From NCBI GenBank assembly GCA_021209875.1, contig JAGYVD010000005.1, forward strand, positions 744,001-808,000: a stretch of DNA of 64,000 nucleotides, in the 5' to 3' direction. Position numbers and translations under genes: made by a program. Under the pieces are notes generated by a model that saw nothing but the letters and a program-made list of their open reading frames with translations, was not told the origin of the DNA and made no database searches. Every line of letters starts with the position of its first letter. The first letter of the stretch is position 1. This stretch comes from Rosellinia necatrix (taxonomy: Eukaryota; Ascomycota; Sordariomycetes; Xylariales; Xylariaceae). Shown here one piece after another: positions 23,435-33,569 of this stretch.

Positions 23435-23462
23435 AATGGATGACAATGGATGACAATGGATG
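23435..23462. repeat. 10-bp tandem repeat, 2.8 copies
   Basis: The unit AATGGATGAC is repeated head to tail without mismatch. Intergenic, no function evident. Confidence 0.9.
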
Positions 23463-24431
23463 CAAAGGCCCAATAACATAAGCACCCGATTGTTGGGCGA
23501 GAGATAGGCAATCGGAACAAGTGTTCAGTGCAACCCTGACGAGCGGCGGCCAAGGAAGCATCTTCGCTTCATCATATCCCTAGAGAGGCAATTGAACCCG
23601 GCCCGTACCACTCGCTCGCTACCTACGCATTGAATTAAGCATGACGATGATCATCTGGCCACGTTGTGGTCGTGGCTTAGTAGTGACCGTTACTCAATGT
23701 CATGTGTCACTACATACGGTAAGGAATGCGGTGCTTCCAACGTTAGAAATACCCGTGGATATTTCTACAATGTCGCCTAGTGACGACATAAAACCAATTC
23801 GTATAAAAGTCGCTAGCTTATCGATTTGTTGAAAATAAACGGTAGCTGGGGCAAAATCGATAAATCATAATTATGATTCGGGGAAGAGATACCGTTAATG
23901 CCCGGTTCCCAACTATCGTTCATCATATCAGCCTTCCCGCTTCCTGACTTTACGGCTACGACGCTACATGGCTTTGGACTGGATGGGTCAAAACCATGGT
24001 ACAAATTTACCAAGAAGAGTTTCATGGGTTGGCCCAGTGAAACCAAGAGGGCAAATCCGCCACTACGCGGTCGTAAGTCTGGCAAGACGGCCAGTTTCTG
24101 GGCTGACAAAGTAGCACCAACCGCGACGACTTTCCGGTCACGTTTCTAAATCCGCGTACACGTGTCGGTAAAGAATGTCACCAATAATAGGAAATCTTGT
24201 TATCACCCCCATGCTATGTTGTATAAGAAGAGAATGGGCGCGCGCTGCTTTGCTCCATGGCCGCTCTTCTGAAAGATGTCGTTTAAGACACACCACAGGA
24301 AACAAAAATCAGCATCAATCACCAAAACTCGAAGAGACCTTTTGGCAAATCAATACATCTCAGTTCTACCTACCTCTCTCGTAACACCTATCCCAGCGAC
24401 ACCCCTCTTTAATATCTCGTAGGCATACAAC

Positions 24432-24632
24432 ATGTGCGAGTATTACTACAAGATCTATTTCTGCCGGATATGTCGGGGAATTATACGGGAACACTGGGGC
24501 GATAAGTGTTCCACGTGCGAGAGAGTGGAGGCAGGGAGCCGATGCCGGGGACGAACTGTCGGAAGATATCTCAACACGGCCACAATATGCCAACCCTGTC
24601 TTGACGCCCTCGCCCGACGCCCTTCACGATGA
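24432..24632 (+). CDS. small cysteine-rich protein
   Basis: A 66-residue frame starting MCEYYYK and containing eight cysteines, six of them in three C-x2-C pairs (residues 11/14, 26/29, 53/56). Such spacing fits binding of one or two zinc ions. There is no signal peptide, so it is not an obvious secreted effector. Small proteins beginning M-C with spaced C-x2-C pairs are common unnamed genes in Pezizomycotina. The frame is isolated and could be chance, but the regular cysteine pattern argues for a gene. Function unknown. Confidence 0.5.
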   Translation: MCEYYYKIYFCRICRGIIREHWGDKCSTCERVEAGSRCRGRTVGRYLNTATICQPCLDALARRPSR

Positions 24633-25170
24633 ATAGTACGAGACGCGGGTGGGACGTTGGAAAGAATCGGAATTTACACCTAAATGGAGGGAGAGCGGCC
24701 TATCCGAGGACATACCTCCTTTCCCTAGCACTTTGCTTATAGCGATACACGACCCGAAGCATCACAGAATACGAGTCCGGAGTGAGGGATTGCTCTGCTA
24801 CTGATACACTTTTAACAGAGACCGTCTTGGCTTGAAATATGGCGGAAAGGGGCACACTCGTTAATATAGGTTGAATCGAACAAAATTACTCTAGTATTTC
24901 TATAGATACCAATCCCAGGGTGTCTATTATATAGAGCCTATCTAACATGCCACATGGGCGATATTTTATTTATTCCTAAGAGATCTAGAGCGTCAGAAGG
25001 TCTAAGTAGCTTATGTGCTGTAATTAGGGGAAGGCGCTTTAATTCGGACTTATGATAGAATCCACCACTTTGCAATGAACCAATGTCCACTCATATTTCT
25101 ATTTCTAAAACGCATATTATCCCTCCCATCAACCGCCATCACTATCAATGAGTCTTCGTTCCTAGTCTAG
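24633..25170. other. intergenic region, nothing recognised
   Basis: AT-rich spacer between two small genes on the same strand. No frame or RNA gene is supported. Confidence 0.5.
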
Positions 25171-25603
25171 ATGAATGACCCACCAAAATTCTTTGTTATT
25201 AAACACCTTTGGATTTTCAGCGAAGGAAATCAATCACAACCCCCCGAACCTCTACGACCCATCACCAAAGGCAACCCCGAGTATTGTCTCGTTTTCCCTC
25301 ACGGAATCCTCTAGGGAGCTGTTGTTACCCTGTCCCAACCCAAGCGCTGCAGAAACGGCCGCTCAGACCGGGGGCCCAAGTACGAGACTCTTTGGTTTTG
25401 GAAAGGCCCGACCGAGGATTTTTGGGGTAACCTAGAGGTTGCGGATGCTGATGAGTTGTTGAATTTCAGAAATAAAAGAGTACGAAGGTTCTCCGGGTAG
25501 GTTTTTCTTGAAACAATATGATCACGTTGTTCCATTCTTTGAGTTTAGTAACTAACCATAACACAGGCACAACGTTGTCTATATGCTGCGCATGCGCTCG
25601 TGA
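25171..25603 (+). pseudogene. small hypothetical gene with premature TAG
   Basis: Two exons, 25171-25496 and 25567-25603, give 120 codons in one frame (intron 70 nt, donor GTAGGT, branch CTAAC, ACACAG). Codon 48 is TAG (25312-25314). Coherent protein-like sequence lies on both sides: KHLWIFSEGNQ, NPEYCLVFPHGIL before the stop, and KYETLWFWKGPTEDFWGNL, ADADELLNFRNKRVRRFSG after it. The TAG could derive from CAG by C-to-T in a CpA context, the preferred target of repeat-induced point mutation. I recognise no family. Alternatives are stop-codon readthrough or an intron ending at this TAG, for which I see no convincing donor. Confidence 0.5.
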
Positions 25604-26245
25604 GCTTTGCTGGCTCATCGAAAGCAGTTTCGGTACTACCAAACGCGATGCGGAGGGCCTCGGAACGGGCGTTGCAGATGCTACGGCATCCAGGTAGATG
25701 CTAGGTGAACAGACAAACCTGACGCTCGCTGCTGCAGTAGAGTTATAGTTTACACCCGGGATACATTAAGACTCGTTCGCCACTAATAGCTGCCGGGCGT
25801 AGCGGGCAGCAGAAACAGAAGCTCTCGACAGAGCCTTTGTATGCACTTGGGGTTCGTCATCATGCGGAAACTAGACGTTGCTTGTGTGAGGGTGAAGTCC
25901 GCGGTACCTCCCTCGTCATATTTGCAGTTGCCGTCTTTACGCCAGATGAGTACATATGGAAAAATAGTAAACTTATAGAAGTGCTAAGTGCCGTAAGGAG
26001 GGGCCAAGTGACATCTCAGGGAGGTCACTCTAACGCAAGGGAGAGTGTCGCGGATAACCAACCTCCTTACTGTTAATACATTAGTAGGTCATCTAACCCG
26101 ACAGTCTACTATGAATGAAAATAGAAGAATAGTGTTGATTTGTGACGAAGTCCATAATAGAAATTGTCTATCTCAATCCTCAACTTCATATATAATACAT
26201 CTCCAACCCAGCATTCTCCGATTTCATACCTGTCGGTAACCCTCG
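25604..26245. other. intergenic region, nothing recognised
   Basis: Spacer between two convergent genes; it should hold both 3' UTRs. A plus-strand frame at 25837-26076 has no recognisable features. Confidence 0.5.
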
Positions 26246-29200
26246 TCAAGATTTCTTGAATCTAAACTTCCCCATGGTAGACTTCAGTATATTAGTTGAC
26301 GACTTCTTCTTCCTTAATACAAGCTCCTCAGCCGACTGGTTTGGCGCGTTCACAGCCAGGTTCGAACTCGACCCGCCCGACCTGTCCGCGATTTTGCCAA
26401 AATTCGCTGCGGTAGACCACTCAGATGGCGCCGGACGTTGAGCCTCGGGAATCGGTGTGCCGACCGGTGTGTAGAGCGTCCCGACGAGCTGCATGACCGG
26501 CATCTGTGGAACCCCGTGCCGCGGCGAGGGCGCGTAGTCCGGGTGCGTCTGGTGGGGTAGGCCGTAATCGCCTTCCAATTCCGACATGGCGGCCCGGTTG
26601 GCCGGCATCGAGGCCCCATCGAGCTCGACTGGCTGCGCTCGAATGGTGGTGGAATTCGAATCTAGCTCAGCAACTCGACGGCCGACCGGGGTGACGCCCA
26701 AGAATTTAACATTCGCCTCCGGATCGGCTAGGTTGTATATCGGTGCCGGCGAGATATTATCATGTTTCCTATCTCCCCATGTCTTCGAAAGAGGAGGCGG
26801 GGTAGGACCACTCGGCGTACCTGGGGAAGGAAGTTCAACTCGTGTATCCGTTGAGCCCACCCTACTTGGGACCTTGGCTTCTTTGTCGTATCTGTTCATA
26901 TATACGATCTCCTGTAGACCAGATCGCAGTTTGGCGAATTTGAAGCCGACCCCGACTTTCCTCAGGGGCACCATCTGGTCGATCTGATCGTGTACATTCT
27001 GCTGCAACAGGATCGGCGTACCGTCTAGCTTTTTAGTCATTGTCGTTGTATAGTACACGGCGGCGTCCTCAAGCTGTTTCACAGAGACGTACTTTCCCTC
27101 GTACCGAAATGACCGTTCTAAGATCAAGATCATATCGCATGCGCACTTGAGGAGCATCCGTGCCGTGGGGGGCGTAGATAGAATGCAGCCAGCAATGCCT
27201 GCGATTATACCAATGCCGCCCGATGGTATCGCGGCACCTATTGCGACCGCACTGATGGTTCCAAATTGGGTGAGCGACACACGCATGAAACCTTTCAGAT
27301 TCTTCATAACCACCTTCGACATGATCTCTTCAACTGCCTCTGGCGCCGCCTTAGGGAACCCAAAACATTGTATAACATGTTCACAGAGGATCCGAGAAAC
27401 GGTAGGTGTGCCGATCAGACCCGACGCCGGGAGAGGAACCATGGCCGTGCGGATTGCATGGGTGCCGAGCCGCATGACCTCTGTTATGGCTTGGTCAATC
27501 TTTTGCTCCACGTCAACCACCTGGGCCGCTACACAGAAAACACGCACGCGTTCGTCGGCAATGAGCTCCAATGTGTCGCCAATCAGCTTACGAATACCCT
27601 CACCATCGTCTAGGAGAGATGTTAGCATAGGGGCAAAAGTGATAACTCTCGGTCGATCGAGACCTACCCTTCGATACACAGGAATACCCGTCCGCTTTAT
27701 AATGCTCAAGATTCGATAATTGATCTCGCAGCTGCAGAAATTGTTCCTCCGCGTGCTGGTTGGCCTCCTCGGTAGCCAGCCGGCTCGCTTCTTTATAATC
27801 TCCAGTCTTCTCCATATACATCTCTAGAAGCTCCATCTTGCGAAACGCAACAAGGCGATCCTTCTTAGTCCCAACTACAAATACGGGGACATCGCTAGAG
27901 TATTGGGCTATGATCTCGAACGTCCGCCTATCTGCTTCTTCGATTCGGCTTACATCAGAGTTTACGCAAAACCTAGGTCGCTACTTGTTAGCGGCGAGCG
28001 TGAGAGCAAGTGTTACGGAGCTCCTTACCATATCACGTGGAGCGCCTCAGCCGGGTTTTTCTGAAAGGCCCGGTGGCGCAAGAACTTGGCGATCTCATCG
28101 AGCTCTGTGTCGCTTCCAGCCTGCCAACCCCGAGAATCGTGGATCAGCAGACCAGGGTGGTTCTGACTCTCGAAAGCCTTATTAATGTCGTGCACACCTT
28201 GACTGTACGTCGTCGATTCCTCCGTCATCTCAACGCCAAACACCCTATTGATCAGAGTGGATTTTCCAACGCCGGTCTTTCCACAGACTAGGATCCTGAA
28301 AGCGTTCACTCCAGTTTCCTGCAAAGCGAGTCCTTCGAGCCACGGTTGGGGTACACCTTGGTCATCTATGCATTCTAAAAAGGCGGCAAGATCTCTTTTC
28401 CTTGACTTGAAGACCCCGTGGTCATAGTACCGGGAGTTCCGGTCGAGAGTGGCAAACATTGAAGGGTGGATAATATTACCACACGGTGTGTCTGGCGCCC
28501 ACCCTATTAGGCTTTGGTCGCTGTGGAAAATCTTACGTTGATTTCTTTGACTGCTATTACTGGCCTTGAATCGTATGGAATGGTCAGGTCCTGATTTCGA
28601 GTCAACCTGTACGCTTTGCAGGTCAAACAAGGCGACCTCAATACCATTAGTATATTTAACGCGCCAGTGGGCCTTCTCCTCAGCATCCAACTCGGGCATG
28701 CCGCCGGCGAACTGCGGGAATACAAGCGACATGATGGTGGCGATGCTCCTATCCGACCTCAGGATAAGGCCAGCTCTTATACTCTCCAGAAGCATCCACT
28801 GGAGCGGGAATAGCGAGAGGCCGTCGTGCTCGGATCCGCCGCAAATATGCTGGTGGGTGCCCATGAACCAGGCCTGAATGAACGACCGATCCTTGATGGC
28901 GTCGTCCAGCGGCGTCTCCCACACGCATGGGGTCGTTTGGGTGTCATTGAAGGCGAGTGCATGACGGAAGTGCTGCACAGACCCGACGAAGGACGATTCA
29001 TATTCGTGCTTCTCAACGTCTGTACGCAGGGAATCGAAGGCGCCCAAGAACCTGATGACCGGGGGGTCATAGGGGCCGTGCGCCTTGAGCTGCGCGGTCA
29101 ACTTGCCGCCATTCAGGGCGTCATTCCGCCTGCGCGCGCTCGAGAGAGCCAGTGCGGTCTGATACAGCTGGTCGAAGTCGCTCATGGACTTCGGGGTTCC

Positions 29201-29643
29201 CATGAGGTGCAGCAGCGACGCGACGACCTGGACGATGTACGCGCCGCGGCCGGCACCGTACAGGAAGAGCTCGGCATGGGCGCCGCCGACCCGGCGACAG
29301 ACGTCCTCGACGATGTATTTGACCTGCTGGTCGACGGAGCCTGCCGTGCGGCTCTGCAGGCGCGCGAACTTGCCGACATCCTTGACGGCCTGGTAGTACC
29401 GCACGGTCTGGTCTACATGGCGTCCCTGGCGGTCCACCAGCGTGGCCCCCGTGGCGGCCAAGCTCTGCAGCCTGAAGACGTTGCTTGCATTGCCGTGGCC
29501 TTTGATGCCATTGCTGTTAGTGCGTTTCGGGTTTAGCGAGGGGGATGGAGGACGAGCGTGGACTCACCCAGGGTCCCATCCTCAGCGTAATCCGACTCGT
29601 CCACACACACAATCACACGGGTCACCACCGTCGTCTGGGCCAT
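26246..29643 (-). CDS. DUF2235-like pseudo-hydrolase / P-loop GTPase fusion
   Basis: Four exons, 29643-29568, 29499-28029, 27972-27668 and 27609-26246, sum to 1071 codons in frame. Residues about 1-390 resemble the DUF2235 (Tle1-like) alpha/beta hydrolase: RVIVCVDES at the start, GHGNASNVFRL, and the nucleophile elbow LYGAGRGAY, where the usual GxSRG serine is Gly (about residue 109). The domain is therefore probably not a lipase or esterase. Next comes a small G domain: Walker A GKTGVGKST about 432-440, DSRG about 480, and GTKKD as the G4 motif. The rest has hydrophobic Gly/Ala-rich helices near residue 700, a long Pro/Ser-rich region and a Lys-rich tail (KFRFKKS). Nucleotide-dependent membrane or oligomer switching is a guess. 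Intron 1 uses an AAG acceptor with CACTAAC upstream. Function not established. Confidence 0.85.
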
Positions 29644-31007
29644 GTTTGGGGGGCTTCGGGCCCTGCTAGGAAGGTAACTTCGGCGCCCGCGATTTCGACT
29701 CTATCTTTCACATCTGGCATCAAGATCCGGGACACGAAGGGCGCGATGGTGAATGGAATGAGGGGAAGCTGAGGCGGCTGCTAGCCTCACAGATATGTAG
29801 TAGGTAGTGTATGTAGAGAGCGCACTAGGTAAGGCCAAGCCAAATAAGCTGACATTCATGAAACAGTTTTGCAACGGATAGGTGACGGATAGGACTTGTA
29901 GATCTATATTTAGCTCCAGCGTTCGAGAGTCATACATATCCTACTAGCCCTCATTAACTACTAAGTAAGTATGTACCTACCTACACTACTTCGAGGTTAG
30001 ATAAGCACGTAGACGCCAATATCCAAAGGTATGCACGGGATACACGATATACCAATAAGAAGAGAAGAGGAGGAAATTTCTGAGTTGACACCCAGATAGA
30101 AAACCAGCTGCAATTGAGTCTTGGTTGTAATTACAAATTCACTGTCGCGCGGATGAATATGAATTGTAGTGTAACTACGCTAATATCAACCGGCTGCACC
30201 CGCTTAGTGAGACTATGTTTACATACATAAAAGTGCTTATAACAGACACCAACAAAAAGCACCATTAGCTATCATGCTACTACTCAGTGTATACGTAATG
30301 GCACGGCCAGGCAACGCCAACAACACATACGCAATGCGCACTTGGCAATAGAACCCAAGACTCTCTATAACCTCTCGCTGTCCCGCAACCCTTTTCAACC
30401 CGGACACGAAGCCATGCGCCTTGCCGGGGAACTTCCACCCTCACCGTAGCGCCAAGCACCTTCGCCATTTTGAAGCCACAACGCCACCCCCATGCTTGCA
30501 CACGGATCAGACATTGTCTGTCTGGTACACTACACTAAATGCCGTGGACTATTTCGCCCGGGGTGACCATGCGACCGGATTGGAAGAGGCTCTCAAGACG
30601 GACGAACCCACCAGGGGCAAGGGGTGTACAAAACCACGCGTCTCCGCTGAGCGATAAGTAAGGTATGTATACTAGTGTATTGATAGCTATGGCGCTAAGC
30701 TTCTGGCTAGAGAGGACTGCTGGCCTACCTATGGTTGACCTACCAGATAAACACCAAACTTCACTTAATTAACTACTGCGAGTAGTATCACACGAAGATC
30801 CATGAAGATCCATTATGGATTTTAAGAGCTTTGATGCATGTGGTAATATCCAGAGTGTGTTTTCTGGTCGAATACCTACAGATGCCTATGCCGGATAACT
30901 ATACCCGATAACTACCTACAATACTTACTTACTTACTTACTTACTTACTATAGAATCAATCATACAGCGCTAAGTCCAGTCCCCCCCACACGGCCGGCAC
31001 GGATCGC
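29644..31007. other. intergenic region with tetranucleotide repeat
   Basis: The left end is the promoter of the DUF2235-GTPase gene. No gene is supported. A pure (TACT)7 tract is at 30922-30949, near the 3' end of the P450 gene. Confidence 0.5.
30922..30949. repeat. (TACT)7 microsatellite
   Basis: Seven perfect TACT units just downstream of the P450 stop codon. Intergenic; likely polymorphic. Confidence 0.95.
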
Positions 31008-32677
31008 TCACATTACCACCGTGGCTCTCACTCCTTTACTTCCCCACTTAGGCATCGGCCTAATCAGATCCACGGCAAATTCCACATCCTCCAATGTCGT
31101 CTCGAACAGCTCGAGCTTGTGCCGCCGGAACACGGTCGCCAGCGCCACATACAGCTCCAGGAAGGCCAGGTTCATCCCCAGGCAGCCGCGCGCGCCGCGG
31201 CTGAAGGACACGACGTAGTGCGACAGCGGCGTCGCGCCGTCCGGCCCCTTGGGGTCGCCGAGCCACCGCTCCGGTCGGAACTCGAGCGGCGACGGGAAGA
31301 TGGCGGAGTTGGTGTGGTTGTGGTACGCGTCCATGCTCACCGGCGTGTTGGGCGGTATGACCAGGTCGCCGTAGACCCAGCTTCCGAGCCGGTTGACACG
31401 CGGGAGCCGCTGCACCGATCCGAAGGATAGCCTTAGACCTGCCGTATGTTCCTCTATGTCAGCAAGTGATCACCATATCAAGCTCCAGTATTTTTTTTAT
31501 TTTTTTGGGGAGGGAGCATACCTTCCCAGACGATGGCAGATAAGTATGGGAGCTTCTCGAGCTCCTCCCAAGACAATATCTCGTCGGCATTAGGCATGGC
31601 CTGCTCCAACTCTGCCTTGAGCCGACGCTGTATAGAGGTGTTGTCGAGGATATAAAACGATGTTAACGTAAGCGTCCAGGATGTCGTCTCGATACCTGCA
31701 CCATTGAGGAGCATCCCTTCCTGGCCTAACCTATCCGCGGAAAGGTCGGCATGTGGGAGATCCGATGAAGCAAGGATCTCGTGGAATATCGTAGGGTGCG
31801 TTGATTCGCTCGCCCCAATGTTTTTACCCGTCATGATTCTGCTTACTTGCTCTTGGATTTCTCGCCGGTAGTCCAGAATAGGTTGCGCAGTAGGCAGGAG
31901 CGCGCCAAGGATAGCGTCGGGAAGTTTCTGAAACATGAACCCAAGGAATTGAAAGTGCGTGGTGTAATGGGCCATGCGCACGAAACTTTGTATGCCCCTA
32001 GGAAAGGGAGACTCGAAATTCGGCGCCGAATAGGAGACAGGCGGCAGACCGAATGCTAACTCTCTGATCGTATCGGCCGTCAAGCATGCCCACACTTGGT
32101 AAAGATCAATGACCCGGCCACGGAATTCAGTTGACAGCCGATGAGAGATGCGATCTACGATGTCTTGTACATTGCCGTTGTAGCTTCTCGTGCGGCTCTT
32201 GGAAAAGAATGGAGCAAGAGCTGCGCGCCGCCGCCGATGTTCCTCCGCGTGGACCGTGCTGACCACCGATTCCGGGAGGTTCAGGCGGTATTTGAATCTA
32301 TTTAGCTTATCGATCGGCCTCGACGAATGACTGTTACAGTATACTTCATCGTAAAATGCCGGGTCGTCGATATGGAGTTCATCTGGGCTTATCCGTACGA
32401 TGGGTCCGTACTTCTCATGAAGCCGCTTAGTCTGGAAAGTGAGCTGGCCGCCTCCTTCGTGCACGATGTCGTAATACGCTCCGTACCAGAAAGTTAACGC
32501 TGCCAGGGTGGGACCCGGGACTCTAGCTATGGGACTAAAGTAGAGCCTCCAGATGATTAGCCGCAGGCAGTTCAAAAGCCCAAGGGTTATCAGCGAAAGA
32601 ACAACGCGGCCCAGAAGGCTTCCCTGCATCTCAAAGCTATCAGCCGCAGCAAGCAGACTAGCAGTCAGAGGTTTCAT
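31008..32677 (-). CDS. cytochrome P450 monooxygenase
   Basis: Predicted 528 residues from exons 32677-31522 and 31438-31008 (83-nt intron, donor GTATGC, acceptor GGCAG; the intron carries a T-rich run). An N-terminal hydrophobic segment (about 22-45) ends with the Pro-rich hinge ARVPGP, which anchors the enzyme in the ER membrane. The oxygen-binding I helix has AGIETTS, the K-helix E-x-x-R is rebuilt across the splice (EGLR), FRPERW is the PERF-type motif, and the heme loop FSRGARGCLG has the axial Cys at about residue 471. All elements needed for activity are present. Overall style fits fungal class II P450s that need a separate reductase. No other secondary-metabolism gene is adjacent, so the substrate cannot be guessed. 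Confidence 0.93.
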
Positions 32678-33569
32678 CGTGCAAGATGTAGTATGACCCA
32701 AGCAATCAAGCTCAAAAAGGGTGACAACATCCGACTCAAATATCTACCATGATTAGGGCAAAAACCCCGCTCTCTGGTTGGAATGACCCAAGCCACACCA
32801 AACACCTAGTCTCCAACCCAAGTAAGTACTGCAAACCCAGCACTTACCAATGAACCGCAATGAACCGCCTGGAGCGGCTGAAGCGGCTGAAGGGGATTCT
32901 ACTTGCATTAACATATGCAACCCTTCGCCCCGGTATTCAGATAAACAACATTGTGCATGGTATACAGCAAAATCAATTCCTGTAGTGTAAGCCATTCCTA
33001 CTGCAGCTACTTTGCCAGTTATCGCCGGTATTAGTCCTCAGCCGACATCTCGGTCAATATCTTGATAAGCACAAACCGACACGTGTGTTCTCCGGGAATT
33101 GAAAGAGAGTTGACACAAAGACATCTAGAGATATCTAACCACCTAGCCATTAGAAGCACTCAAGATGAATCCAAGCCTGGAATCGGCACACTTCAGGATA
33201 CCAAACTAAACCCTCCTTTCAAGCTACTCTTGGCACACGTTCGAACACATGTGGCACGTGGTCATGATGAAGGGACACCTAATATTCATAACTCGGATAC
33301 GGCTATTGACTATCAGTTTGCCGATAATATTATGACTATTTAATTGGGAAGTAAACATTAAAATAAAGTTCCATCATTAGAAGTAATTAAACCTTGATGT
33401 TTCCCCAGACGACGGCTCAAGTCTTTACTAAACAAAAGCACGTCGCGTTTACAATAGCTAGTTCGTTAGTCACATACACCCGTAGCGTATCTTCAGCAGA
33501 ACAATCTTGTTCGATCCTGCATCCCAAACACCCACCTTCGCCAAAAAAAAAAAACGAACGAACGTCTTC
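32678..33569. other. intergenic region, nothing recognised
   Basis: The left part is the P450 promoter. A plus-strand frame at 33062-33343 has no recognised domain. An A12 run at about 33543-33554 sits just past the copper oxidase stop. Confidence 0.5.

Larger units (their letters stand above)
21947..24431. other. intergenic region with several short repeats
   Basis: No gene with recognisable features. Contents: a 14-bp direct repeat in tandem at 21985-22012, a 12-bp direct repeat near 22608-22632, a (GTA)11 microsatellite at 22825-22857, and a 10-bp unit in almost three copies at 23435-23462. Overlapping frames on both strands at 23813-24149 encode no recognised domain. Confidence 0.5.
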
